DNA from: SpSt-539 sp964549445
GTDB taxonomy: Bacteria; Planctomycetota; Phycisphaerae; UBA1845; UTPLA1
Assembly: GCA_964549445.1 (NCBI GenBank)
Contig: CAZJVS010000005.1
Location: 98,400 to 162,399, forward strand
DNA length: 64,000 nucleotides
Direction: 5' to 3'
Shown one piece after another: positions 46,130 through 55,303 of the stretch. The notes beneath the pieces are model-generated. The model was given only the letters and a program-made list of their open reading frames with translations. It made no database searches and was not told where the DNA came from. Position 1 is the first letter of the stretch. Each line of letters begins with the position of its first letter. The position numbers and the translations under genes are program-made.

Positions 46130-47170
46130 CTAGGACGCCGGCTGCGTCGTCGCCTTCGACGCCCCCGCGTCCGCATGATTGCGGCTCCGCCGCGCCGCCA
46201 GCTTCCTCGACAGGAAATCATCGATCTCGCTGCTCTGATATGCCGCCACCCAGATGCCTGCAAGGTTTGCCCCGCCGTCCAGGAGGCAGTTCTCAATGAA
46301 TGCCTTCCCCTCGGTCCGGCGTAATCCCCCGCTCTTTTCCAACGCGTACAACGGCTCCACCCGCTCGAACGAAACCGACAGGATCTCGGCGATCTGCTTC
46401 CAATCATCGCGAGGATCAAACTTCGTCGCCGGCTTGATCCGCGACTTCAGCTCGCCCGTGTTGATGCCATGCAGTTCGATGACGCCACCGTCGATGTACG
46501 AGTGAAACCCCTTGTCCGTCGTGTATCCCTGTGCGTTCGGTCCCGCCCAGCCATGATGATGCTTCGTCAGGTGCAACGGCTGCGCCGCGTCGCCGAGAAA
46601 ATGACTGATCAACCCCATGTACTGAATGACGTCGTTCCGCGCCCCGGCCAGCTCGGCCTCCGTCGCGACGTCGGAAAATGCCTCGAATGTGCGCAATGTT
46701 GACCAGCTCGACGCGATCTTCCACCGCAGCTCCTCGATAGCATACGGCAGCATTCCCGGCAGTTCCTTGGTGTGGTCCTTGTCCAGCTTCGGGTCGATCC
46801 GCACAAACCGTCCGGAGTTTCTCGCCCGCTCCGTCGCCATCCGCTCGATGAACTCATTCCGGAACCGCGGCAGGGCATCGAGTCTCAATCCGAACGCCGC
46901 CAGATCCTCGACGTCGAGGTAATGATCGGGCCCGTTAACGTGATCGAGAACCACCGACTTCTGTCCGCGCCAACGATCCGGCTCCGCGCACAGATAGCAA
47001 AGCCGCGCCCGGTTCTCCGGAGTCCGCACCCATTCCGGAAAATCCGCCGGCAGCCCCTCGATCGCCAGCTCCGTGACGATCACGTGACCCTTCTCATCCC
47101 ACGCCGCGGCCGGCAGCGCCGTCATTACGACGCAAGCGACGGCCGCCAACCACCTGATTCGCTGCCTCAT
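46130..47170 (-). CDS. Exported S1/P1-type nuclease (zinc-dependent phosphodiesterase fold)
   Basis: I choose the ATG at 47170; a TTG nine bases upstream is possible. The 346-residue precursor has a signal peptide ending in PAAA, so the mature protein starts with W24-DEKGH, the Trp whose backbone and the His bind zinc in this family. Further zinc ligands fit PDHYLDVEDL, ISHFLGDAAQPLHLTKHHHG and GFHSYIDG. Members are S1/P1 nucleases and related phospholipase C-like enzymes. Substrate could be single-stranded nucleic acid or phospholipid. It is divergent from the permease gene. Confidence 0.85.
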   Translation of the reverse strand: MRQRIRWLAAVACVVMTALPAAAWDEKGHVIVTELAIEGLPADFPEWVRTPENRARLCYLCAEPDRWRGQKSVVLDHVNGPDHYLDVEDLAAFGLRLDALPRFRNEFIERMATERARNSGRFVRIDPKLDKDHTKELPGMLPYAIEELRWKIASSWSTLRTFEAFSDVATEAELAGARNDVIQYMGLISHFLGDAAQPLHLTKHHHGWAGPNAQGYTTDKGFHSYIDGGVIELHGINTGELKSRIKPATKFDPRDDWKQIAEILSVSFERVEPLYALEKSGGLRRTEGKAFIENCLLDGGANLAGIWVAAYQSSEIDDFLSRKLAARRSRNHADAGASKATTQPAS

Positions 47171-47260
47171 GTCCGCCAATTCTACTCGCTTTCAACCGCC
47201 GTTGATAGCAAGCCGTCCCCTGTCAGCCGCCCCGAAGCGACTGTACCATCAGCCCAGCCC

Positions 47261-48085
47261 ATGGCCTTCATCCCCGACCCACTGCTCATCCTCCTTGGCA
47301 TCATCGTCGGCGCGTACGGCACCCTCATCGGCGCGGGAGGCGGGTTCGTCCTCGTGCCCATTCTTCTCCTGCGCTACCCGCAGGAGTCGCCTCAGACCAT
47401 CACCTGCATCACGCTCGCCGTCGTGTTCTTTAACGCACTTTCGGGCTCATTCGCTTACGCCCGCATGGGTCGCATCGACTATCGCTCCGCGGGGCTCTTC
47501 TGCTCGACGATGGTGCCCGCGGCGATCCTCGGCGCTCTGACGACCTCATTCGTTCCCCGCCACTTGTTCAACGTCGCCTTTGGAGTTCTGATGCTCGCGG
47601 TCTGCGCGTATCTGCTCATCCATCCCGGCGCGTCCTTCACCGCCAGCTCAGCAAATCCGAGTGCAAACGTCCGACGCTTCCTCGTCGAGCGCGACGGTGC
47701 CTTCCACCTCTACGCGTACCGCCGACGACGCGCACTCGGCCTCGGCGCCATGATCTCCTACGTCTCGACAATGCTCGGCGTCGGCGGCGGGATCTTTCAC
47801 GTGCCCATCCTCGTTCGTCTGCTCAACTTCCCGGTTCACATCGCCACCGCCACGTCTCACCTGGTCCTCGCAATCATCAGTTTTGCCGCCACGCTGGCCA
47901 ACATCGTCACCGGCCAGTTTCAGCACGGCATCCGCCGCACCGCTGCGCTCTCCATCGGCGTGGTCATTGGCGCCCAACTCGGCGCCAAGCTCTCCAACCG
48001 CGTCCACGGCAACTGGATCATCCGTAGTCTCGCCGTCGCGCTCGGCCTCGTTGCCCTCCGCGTTCTCACGCTTAGCAACCGCTGA
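47261..48085 (+). CDS. TauE/SafE-family membrane permease
   Basis: Start at the ATG at 47261 gives 274 residues and begins at the first membrane segment. There are eight or so hydrophobic segments in two halves. The repeated glycine motifs GTLIGAGGGFVLVPILLL in the first half and STMLGVGGGIFHVPILVRLL in the second are the family signature. Members move sulfonates, sulfite or other small anions across the inner membrane. The substrate is not shown by the sequence. The upstream region overlaps the divergent nuclease promoter. Confidence 0.87.
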   Translation: MAFIPDPLLILLGIIVGAYGTLIGAGGGFVLVPILLLRYPQESPQTITCITLAVVFFNALSGSFAYARMGRIDYRSAGLFCSTMVPAAILGALTTSFVPRHLFNVAFGVLMLAVCAYLLIHPGASFTASSANPSANVRRFLVERDGAFHLYAYRRRRALGLGAMISYVSTMLGVGGGIFHVPILVRLLNFPVHIATATSHLVLAIISFAATLANIVTGQFQHGIRRTAALSIGVVIGAQLGAKLSNRVHGNWIIRSLAVALGLVALRVLTLSNR

Positions 48086-48130
48086 TCCCGGCAGGTTGGA
48101 TCGCCTGGCGCCCTCCTGTATCATCCGCAC

Positions 48131-49564
48131 GTGTTCCCAGTCCGATCGATCATTCGCCGCCCCCTTCTGTTCGTCTACCTCGCGCTCGCGCTACGTGCGG
48201 CCACCGCATCAGCCGATGATCTCGGCAACAGCGTCGCGCTGATTCGCGACCGCTTCTGCGACACCCTTCGCGTTGCCCGGATCGCCCTCGAAAGCGAAGA
48301 CGCCAAGCGCGTCGAGCTCAGTTTCACCGCCGTCGTCGTCGCTCCCGACGGCCTCGTCATGGCGCCCGTTCCATCCATGCTGCTCGACTACCCTCGTGAT
48401 TACATCAAGTCCTGCGAACTGCTGCTCCCCGGCCGCCCCGGCGAGGCGATTCCCGCCCGTCTGATCGGCGTGAATGAGCTCTTCGACCTCGCCTTCATCC
48501 AGCCGGTCAAGCCCGCCACCTCGCAGCCCTTCGCCGACCTCACCGCCGCCGACGAACCGCCTCCTGTCGGCCAGCCCATCGTCTGCCTCGGCCTGCTTGA
48601 ACAGTCGCTGGGGTTTCGCTGTACGTTCGAGCTCGGCCGAGTGGGTCCAGCCGTAGGAACCGACGACTTCACACTCAGCGGCGTGCCAACCGATGCCACC
48701 GGAACACTTCTACTGACCCCCGCCGGACGCCTGACGGGTATCGCCCGACCGCCGGAGCTTAGCGACGAGGAATTCCTCGCCCACGGCGACGATGCCCGTG
48801 GCGGCGGCTTCATCGCGCAGCCGCGTGCCGCTCGTGCCCGCGCACTCGCTCGCGCTGTTGCGTTTGCAGTCACCCAGCGCCGCGATTGGCCCGAACCCTG
48901 GATCGGCGTCGCCGGCCTGCAGGTCGCTGGCCGCGACATCTGCGAGGCATATGGCCTTCCACCCGACCAGGTCGCTCTCATCATTGGCGCCGTCGTCGAT
49001 GGCTATCCTGCCGCCGCCGCCGGTCTGCACCCCAAGGACTTCATTATCAAGTTCAACCGCGCAGCGTTGCAGCGAGGTGCAACCGACGACGAAACCCTCG
49101 CCGCCTGGACCCGCCAGCTGAAGCACCTCGGCGTTGGCGAATCCGTCATCCTGACGGTCTGGCGCGACGGCAAGCCGCTGGACATACCCGTACGCCTCGG
49201 CCAAGCACCGCTTACCGAACGCAAAGCCGCCCGTGACTTTAACGCCCAGCTCGGAATGTCCGTTCGGGAAATCGTGTTCCGCGACAGGTTCGAACGCCGT
49301 CTCGACCGTTCACAAAACGGCGTCGTTGTCTCGCAGCTGATTCAATCCGGCCCCGCCGAATCCGCGGAACTGGAGGAAGGAGACATCGTCCAGAAGATCG
49401 ATGACACCCCCACGCCCGACCTCAGCGCATACCGCAAAGTTATCGCGGAGAAGCTGGCCGCAAATCCCTCGGCACTCATCTTCTCCGTCCGGCGCGGATC
49501 GAGCCAGCAATTGATCATCCGTGTCGAGATGCAGCCGCAGTCCGGCAAGTCCGACTCGCCCTGA
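48131..49564 (+). CDS. HtrA-like protein with degenerate protease domain and two PDZ domains
   Basis: A 477-residue exported protein starting at GTG, with a signal peptide ending near TASA. The first 230 residues follow the trypsin-like DegP fold: FTAVVVAPDGLVMAP and DLAFIQP keep the pattern of strands. But the histidine is replaced in APVPSML (78-84), and the GNSGGP serine loop is PTDATGTLLL (187-196); only the acid D119 is kept. Two PDZ domains follow, about 265-350 (WIGVAGLQVAG, AAAAGLHPKDFIIKFN) and 370-465 (VVSQLIQSGPAESAELEEGD). It is probably a periplasmic scaffold or chaperone without peptidase activity. Confidence 0.83.
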   Translation: MFPVRSIIRRPLLFVYLALALRAATASADDLGNSVALIRDRFCDTLRVARIALESEDAKRVELSFTAVVVAPDGLVMAPVPSMLLDYPRDYIKSCELLLPGRPGEAIPARLIGVNELFDLAFIQPVKPATSQPFADLTAADEPPPVGQPIVCLGLLEQSLGFRCTFELGRVGPAVGTDDFTLSGVPTDATGTLLLTPAGRLTGIARPPELSDEEFLAHGDDARGGGFIAQPRAARARALARAVAFAVTQRRDWPEPWIGVAGLQVAGRDICEAYGLPPDQVALIIGAVVDGYPAAAAGLHPKDFIIKFNRAALQRGATDDETLAAWTRQLKHLGVGESVILTVWRDGKPLDIPVRLGQAPLTERKAARDFNAQLGMSVREIVFRDRFERRLDRSQNGVVVSQLIQSGPAESAELEEGDIVQKIDDTPTPDLSAYRKVIAEKLAANPSALIFSVRRGSSQQLIIRVEMQPQSGKSDSP

Positions 49565-49577
49565 CCCCGCCGTCACG

Positions 49578-51764
49578 TCACGGGCATAGGGTGTCTGCGT
49601 CGGTCAATAGTTTCGTCACGAACAGCGCGACATCCGCTGGCGTCAGCGACTCATCGCCGTTCATATCGGCGCAGAGGCACGCAGTCGGAGTCGACCCGCC
49701 TCCGTACCCGATGTAGCACTTCGCAAACTCCTGGATGTCGACGCCGTTGACGTACGAGTCGCCATTCAGATCGCCGAAGCACGCGCACGGCGCCGTGCAC
49801 TCGCAGCAGATTTCAATCGATCCGTCGATGTTATACGTCAGCAGCTTGCGGCAAAACGTCCCGGGTGGGCAGATGCCGCGACAATCCGCAAGCCCACCTG
49901 TCGCCCAGCGAATCGTTCCGGTCGTCGATCCCGATCGCCCCGCAAACGGTCCACCCGGGTTACCCACGAAATCGATCCGATACGTGATGTCAAAAAAGCT
50001 GTCGACCTCCCAGCTCCCGCCCGGCAACTGCATCAAAGTCGCCTGACCGGGGCTCGGTAGCCCGAAGTCCGTTCCACCCACGATCCGCAAGAGATCAAAG
50101 TCCGGATCGCCCGTGACCTGCCCGAACAGCCGGAACATTTGCGTGTTAAACGTCTGCAGCGGCGTGAACGGCACACGCGGTGCCGCATGAATCTCCAGCC
50201 CAACCGGTACCGATAGGAATCGGTTATAGCCCGCATACACCCCGGTCCCCTGCATGTTCATCTGCAACGACGAGTTGGCGCAGCTCTTCTCTCCACCCAA
50301 TGACCCGCCTGGATCGACGCAGTCCGACGCCGTCGTCGGAAACGAACAGACGTTGATCGACATCGAGCACTGAAAGTTTGTATCCGAAAACGCGATGTTC
50401 ACCGGCGAACCGACCGGCAACCCGTCGATGATCTGCATTGGCTGCCCGGTAGGACTTCGATACGCGCACCCGCCCGGCGGCAGATGAACCGTCCCATCCG
50501 GATTCGCGGGATAGACGCAAGGATTCGCCAACCCGGCCGGCGGCTCCGCATGACAGTCATCTTCGCCCCCACACTCGCACCCCGTCACTTGGACGACGCC
50601 TGTCCCCGGGTACTGCCGCAGACACTTAGGCCGGCATGATTGCCCGATTCCGCAACCGCCGGGCGCACAGGCCGACAGGTCCGGCAGCGGCTCACACGGT
50701 ATCGACGTACACTCGCAGCAAATGTCCAGCGTCCCGTCCGGATTCACGATTACCACCCGATTGCATTCGAAGCCCGGTACACATGACCCCGTGCAATCCG
50801 GCTGGCGTCCCGTCGCGATTCGAACCGTCCCGGTCGTCGATCCCGATCGCCCCGCCAACGCACCTCCCGGCGCCCCGACAAAGTCGATGCGATACGTAAT
50901 GTCAAAGAAACTGTCCACCGCCCAGTTGCCCCCGGGCAGCTGCGTCAGCCCGGTGTGCCCGGGACTCGGCAATCCGAAGTCCGTTCCAGCTACCACTCGC
51001 AGCAGATCGAAATCCGGATCGCCCAGCACTTGCCCAAACAGCCGAAACATATCCGTTGTGAACGCCTGCACCGGCATGCCCGGCAAGCGCGGCGCCGTGT
51101 GGATCTCGAGATTAATCGGGAGATTGATATTGCGGTTAAAGCCGCCCAGCGCGCCGGTCCCAACCATCGGCATCTGCAGGGTCGCCCCCGCGCAAGACTT
51201 CTCTCCGCTCAGACTTCCACCCGGCTGGTAACACGGCGGAACCACCGGAAACGAACAAACCGCCCCGCCACCCGGGCACACGAAGTTGGTGTAAACGGCG
51301 TCGATCTGAATGGTAGCCGCCGGCGGCAGACCATCGACGATCTGCATGTTGCCATCCGGCGTGCTGTACGCGCATCCTGCCGGCGGCAGATGCACGGTCC
51401 CGGTGCCGTCGTCGGCTTTGACGCACGCCGGCGTCGGCGCGGGCAGAACGGCCTGACACTGCCCCCCACTCTGGCACTCGCACTGAAGTATCTTGCTCTG
51501 CCCGCTGAACGGGTTGTATCGAATGCAGCGCGCCGCACAACGCGCCGACCCGCCGCCACAGTCTGCCGCCGTACAGGCCGATCCGTCCGGCACCGGTGCA
51601 CAGATGACGTCTCCAGCAACGGCGAGTCCCGGCACGAGTAGCGCCAATGCTCCGGTTATCAACGCAATCGCCGGCAGCACGAAGTGCGCTCCGCTTAACC
51701 CACAACGGTTTCGTGCGCGCCAACAAACGTCAACGCCCGGTTGCACCCGAATATTCTCTGACAT
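49578..51764 (-). CDS. Secreted protein with duplicated Cys-rich domain and C-terminal dockerin-type module
   Basis: A 728-residue protein with TGAGGGATGAAGA before the ATG and a long signal region ending in GLAVAG. Two copies of a roughly 290-residue unit follow; each has a Cys-rich start (GGGSARCAARCIRY, GIGQSCRPKCLRQYPGTG), the line VHLPPGGCAY, and later LFGQVLGDPDFDLLRVV-type and DSFFDITYRIDFVG-type segments (second copy nearly the same). The last 65 residues have two calcium loops, GDLNGDSYVNGVDIQEFAKC and MNGDESLTPADVALFVTKLL. Probably extracellular; function unknown. Divergent from the next dockerin protein. Confidence 0.82.
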   Translation of the reverse strand: MSENIRVQPGVDVCWRARNRCGLSGAHFVLPAIALITGALALLVPGLAVAGDVICAPVPDGSACTAADCGGGSARCAARCIRYNPFSGQSKILQCECQSGGQCQAVLPAPTPACVKADDGTGTVHLPPAGCAYSTPDGNMQIVDGLPPAATIQIDAVYTNFVCPGGGAVCSFPVVPPCYQPGGSLSGEKSCAGATLQMPMVGTGALGGFNRNINLPINLEIHTAPRLPGMPVQAFTTDMFRLFGQVLGDPDFDLLRVVAGTDFGLPSPGHTGLTQLPGGNWAVDSFFDITYRIDFVGAPGGALAGRSGSTTGTVRIATGRQPDCTGSCVPGFECNRVVIVNPDGTLDICCECTSIPCEPLPDLSACAPGGCGIGQSCRPKCLRQYPGTGVVQVTGCECGGEDDCHAEPPAGLANPCVYPANPDGTVHLPPGGCAYRSPTGQPMQIIDGLPVGSPVNIAFSDTNFQCSMSINVCSFPTTASDCVDPGGSLGGEKSCANSSLQMNMQGTGVYAGYNRFLSVPVGLEIHAAPRVPFTPLQTFNTQMFRLFGQVTGDPDFDLLRIVGGTDFGLPSPGQATLMQLPGGSWEVDSFFDITYRIDFVGNPGGPFAGRSGSTTGTIRWATGGLADCRGICPPGTFCRKLLTYNIDGSIEICCECTAPCACFGDLNGDSYVNGVDIQEFAKCYIGYGGGSTPTACLCADMNGDESLTPADVALFVTKLLTDADTLCP

Positions 51765-52225
51765 TCTTCATCCCTCAACTCTCGCGAACGAACCCGCGTT
51801 GTCCCTGCCCGCTGGCGGGCCCTAGTTACTTCCCTGCATGATTCGGGCGCCGATCAACGGTGCGAACGGCCGCCGATGTGCGTGTCCACACGCTACATCC
51901 AAACGATCAATTTCCATACTACCAGAAACCGACCTCTCCCTTGCCGGACTTTCGGCCTCAACAAACGAATAAACCCTCGATTCTGAAGACGTTCGGAAGG
52001 GTTCCCCCGGACACGCAATTCCCCTGCGATTCCCGCGTAGGTTGTGCGAGCGTGCACGACCGCCATCCCAGCGCAAACCACGTCTTTTCAGGCCCTGAAG
52101 CCAATAAGGAGCAAGAGTTTATTGCTTGTCCCCATGCATTCCGTTTGCGTAGAATTGGGATGGTCTTGTCGCGGAAATGCTCGCCGGAGCCGATGCGACG
52201 GGGTGGAGGTGGAACAAGCAACGTG
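51765..52225. other. Divergent intergenic region between two dockerin-protein genes
   Basis: About 460 bases with no convincing gene; short open frames on both strands lack motifs. It must contain promoters for both directions. A likely one for the plus strand is at 52126-52155. Confidence 0.5.
52126..52155 (+). promoter_or_regulatory. Sigma-70-like promoter candidate
   Basis: TTGTCC (52126-52131) and TAGAAT (52150-52155) are separated by 18 bases, about 70 bases before the start codon of the gene at 52226. The match to the consensus is fair only. Confidence 0.35.
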
Positions 52226-53692
52226 ATGCTCAGATACTCGCCAAGAAACCGGTCTCTTCATCAGCCGCGCATCTTGCGCCTCACGCTGGCTGCCGCACTT
52301 CCGCTCGTTGCTTCGTCCGCGGCCCTCGCGGTCGTCGATGTCTCTCTCGGAGAGTTCTTCAACCTCGTCGCAATGGGCCGCATCGCCCCGCTGAACGGTT
52401 TCGCCGTCGCCACCGTCTCGTGCAATGTCGGCACCGAGCGCGTCGACTGGCTCGCACAGATGAACCCCAATCACCCCATGATCGCATTCTCGCTCTATCG
52501 CCTCGAAAACAACCGCCTGCATCAGATCGGCATCAGCTGGGTCAAGCACAGCTACTTTGCTCTCGACCAGAGTCTTTGCAACAACTGCACCGACCCGAAT
52601 GGCGGCTCCGGCACATTCCTCGGCGTCAATTGTTCCGATACCTACGGTGTCGGCGACAACTCGAGCCAGTACAGTCTCGGCCCCCGCGCCGAAATAAACC
52701 CCTGGACTTCCGACTGGGCGCCCTGCGGTTCCTACTTCGCGAACGCCTGGGGCACGCCATTCGATTGTTCGCAATCCGGCGCTTTCCCTTCTCTTTCCGC
52801 CGTAGATCATCTCATGATCGTCGCCGACTCTGAGATCAATCCCGCGACTCACCCCACGGCCGCCTACTACACCGAGGGTGTTTACATCATTCGCAACGAC
52901 GCCAACCGAGCAAACAACATCGGATGGCGGCGAATCGGCATCTTTGGTTCACCCGGCAGCTTCTCGTTCGCAAACCAGAACCCGGACGGCTCTCCAATGG
53001 CCAACAACCATGCCGCCCGCGTCCCCCAATACGGCCCCGCTCTCAATCTCTGGGGCACCGATCGTGTCACGCTCAACGCCGGCCAGTCCCCCATCGCGGC
53101 CGACGGCGAAGTCTATGCCGCGATGCTCAGCACCGACCTCGGCGGCGGATCTTGGCACTACGAATACGCCGTCTACAACTACAACTTCGACAAGCAGGTC
53201 CACTCCGTCTCGATCCCCGCGCCCTCCTGCGCGACGATTTCCAACGTCACCTTCCGCGATTCGAAATACAGCGTCGTCCTGGGTGCAGCGCCCTGGGCCC
53301 AGGATGCCGACGGCGCCGATTGGACTTTCTCCGCCGCGAACGACGCCGCCACGTGGACGGATTCTTCCGGCGACAATCCGATCCGCTGGGGACAGTTGTA
53401 CAACTTCGGCTTCGATTGCGATCGTCCCCCGAACCCCTCCGCTCTGACCATTGCCACTGCCAAGCCCAGCGCGCCGCCGACAATCTCTGGCTCGCTGCCC
53501 GGTCCCACCATGTCGTTCCGCAAGGCCGACGTGAACGGCGACGCGGTCGTCTCGATCGCCGATGTGCAGCCGTTCATCGACATCCTGCTGACCGGCGCCC
53601 CGAGTCCCGCCGCCGCATGCGCCGCCGACATGAACGACTCCGGCGACGTCAATGGCGACGACGTTCAGCTATTCGCCGACGCCCTCTATTGA
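52226..53692 (+). CDS. Secreted protein with C-terminal dockerin-type module
   Basis: The ATG at 52226 is preceded by GGAGGTGG and by a GTG codon; it gives a signal peptide ending near SAALAV and 488 residues. The body is a single large domain with many aromatic and Asn/Gly residues (ISWVKHSYFALDQSLCNNC, SQYSLGPRAEINPW). I know no family for it, though similar proteins occur in Planctomycetota. The C-terminal 60 residues have two calcium loops, DVNGDAVVSIADVQPFIDIL and GDVNGDDVQLFADALY. It is divergent from the 49578 gene, which ends in the same way, so both may be exported and held by the same unknown surface partner. Confidence 0.8.
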   Translation: MLRYSPRNRSLHQPRILRLTLAAALPLVASSAALAVVDVSLGEFFNLVAMGRIAPLNGFAVATVSCNVGTERVDWLAQMNPNHPMIAFSLYRLENNRLHQIGISWVKHSYFALDQSLCNNCTDPNGGSGTFLGVNCSDTYGVGDNSSQYSLGPRAEINPWTSDWAPCGSYFANAWGTPFDCSQSGAFPSLSAVDHLMIVADSEINPATHPTAAYYTEGVYIIRNDANRANNIGWRRIGIFGSPGSFSFANQNPDGSPMANNHAARVPQYGPALNLWGTDRVTLNAGQSPIAADGEVYAAMLSTDLGGGSWHYEYAVYNYNFDKQVHSVSIPAPSCATISNVTFRDSKYSVVLGAAPWAQDADGADWTFSAANDAATWTDSSGDNPIRWGQLYNFGFDCDRPPNPSALTIATAKPSAPPTISGSLPGPTMSFRKADVNGDAVVSIADVQPFIDILLTGAPSPAAACAADMNDSGDVNGDDVQLFADALY

Positions 53693-53705
53693 CCACATTC
53701 CCCCT

Positions 53706-54092
53706 TCAGTTGGCGATGCGCCAGTCGTACTCGCCCCGCGTTCCTCGCCGCTCGCCTTGCGATTCCCGATACGCGGCGCACGTCGGCGCAGGCCGCGACC
53801 AAACTCGCCGCACGGCATCCCGCCGCTGCCGCGCGTGGATGTACCCGCAATTTGCACGACAGAAATGCGCCGCGGCGACCAGCAGCGGCAAGAGACTCAT
53901 GAACATGGCAAGCAGCACGATCAGGAATGCACCCCCGGTCGACTCGTTTTTTCGCCGCCGACCGTCCGGGCGCGCCGTAACGATCGGCGGCGGCATCGGA
54001 CCGCGTGTTTCAACGTGCTCCCCGCACACATGACAGAATGCCGCGTGGTCCCGCAGAAATCGCCGACAGCGGCTACAGGCTTGTGCTTCCAT
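53706..54092 (-). CDS. Small zinc-ribbon membrane protein
   Basis: A 128-residue protein. The N-terminus carries paired knuckles, CSRCRRFLRDHAAFCHVCG (residues 6-24), typical of a zinc ribbon. A proline-rich linker, a basic patch (RPDGRRRKNE) and one hydrophobic segment (about 54-74) follow, then a basic tail with two Cys. The function is unknown. It converges with the dockerin gene, with 13 bases between, and is divergent from the thiamine gene. Confidence 0.65.
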   Translation of the reverse strand: MEAQACSRCRRFLRDHAAFCHVCGEHVETRGPMPPPIVTARPDGRRRKNESTGGAFLIVLLAMFMSLLPLLVAAAHFCRANCGYIHARQRRDAVRRVWSRPAPTCAAYRESQGERRGTRGEYDWRIAN

Positions 54093-54180
54093 GCCTCACC
54101 CGGCTCCCCCGCACGCACTCACGATTCTACGCGCGACCTGCCGCCCTGACCACGAAATCACGCGGCGGTAAGATAGCGTC

Positions 54181-55215
54181 GTGGATTCCGCCCTCGCCCG
54201 CATTCTGGACGCCAACTTCAACCGTGCCCGCGAAGCCCTCCGCGTCCTCGAAGAGCATGCTCGATTCGCCCTGAACGACCCGGCCACCGCCGCACGGTCC
54301 AAGCAGGCCCGGCATGCCCTGGCTGACATTGCCGCCAACCTGCCGATCGCCGAGCTGATCGCCGCCCGAAACGTCGCGGGTGACGTCGGAACCGAGATTT
54401 CGACGCCCCAGGAGGCCGCCCGCGCGACAACCCGTGACGTGGCTCTCGCCGCCGCCAAACGTGCCTCCGAAGCCCTCCGCTGCCTCGAGGAATACGCCAA
54501 GCCGGCCGACCCAGCCGCCGCAGCACGCCTCGAGCGCCTCCGATACGACACCTACGAGATCGAACAAGCCCTGGTTCTCGACGCCCCCGCCCTCGCCCGT
54601 GTACGCCGCGCCCGCCTCCATGTATTGCTCACCGAATCGCTCTGCCGCCGGCCGTGGCTCGACGTCGCGGCCGCCGCTCTGGAGGGTGGCGCCGATCTTC
54701 TCCAACTTCGCGAGAAGCACCTTCAGGACAGGGAGTTGCTCGCCCGAGCCGCCCGCCTCGTCGAGCTGGCCCGCCGGCAAAACGCTGCCGTCATCATCAA
54801 CGACCGCCCCGATATCGCACGCCTCGTCTCCGCCGACGGTGTCCACCTCGGCCAAGACGACCTCCCAATCGCCGAAGCCCGACGCATCGTCGGCCCCACC
54901 CTCGCCATCGGCCGCAGCACCCACGACGCCGATCAACTCCGCCGCGCCATCGACGAAAACGCCGACTACATCGCCGTCGGCCCGATGTTCGAATCCCCGA
55001 CCAAATCCCAAGTCGCGATCGCCGGCCCCGCCCTCGCTGCCCGGGCCGCCTCCCTCACCGCTCGCCCAATCGTCGCGATCGGCGGCATTACCGCGTCCAG
55101 ACTCCCCGAGCTGCGCCGCGCCTCGGTCCGTTGCATTGCAGTCTGCCACGCGGTCATCGCTGTTCCTGATCCCGCCGCCGCCTGTCGTGAACTCCTCCGC
55201 GCGCTCACCCCCTGA
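54181..55215 (+). CDS. thiE: Bifunctional ThiD2-ThiE: HMP-P kinase and thiamine-phosphate synthase
   Basis: A 344-residue protein that begins at a GTG. Residues 1-135 match the ThiD2-type helical domain found N-terminal to ThiE in several phyla (LDANFNRAREALRVLEEHAR and KRASEALRCLEEYAK). Residues 140-344 are ThiE: LQLREKHLQDREL with the diphosphate arginine and lysine, INDRPDIARLVSADGVHLGQ, and AVGPMFESPTKS. ThiE joins HMP diphosphate and thiazole phosphate to thiamine phosphate, and ThiD2 has been proposed as an alternative HMP-P kinase. The fusion would put the last two steps in one cytoplasmic protein. No thi operon genes adjoin. Confidence 0.88.
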   Translation: MDSALARILDANFNRAREALRVLEEHARFALNDPATAARSKQARHALADIAANLPIAELIAARNVAGDVGTEISTPQEAARATTRDVALAAAKRASEALRCLEEYAKPADPAAAARLERLRYDTYEIEQALVLDAPALARVRRARLHVLLTESLCRRPWLDVAAAALEGGADLLQLREKHLQDRELLARAARLVELARRQNAAVIINDRPDIARLVSADGVHLGQDDLPIAEARRIVGPTLAIGRSTHDADQLRRAIDENADYIAVGPMFESPTKSQVAIAGPALAARAASLTARPIVAIGGITASRLPELRRASVRCIAVCHAVIAVPDPAAACRELLRALTP

Positions 55216-55303
55216 CGTCGTGCCGCTTGCGACCCGCAACCGCGTTCTCTACCCTTATCTGTGCGAGCGGGAAGCAATCTGCCCGGATAACAAGAGGTAT
55301 CCC

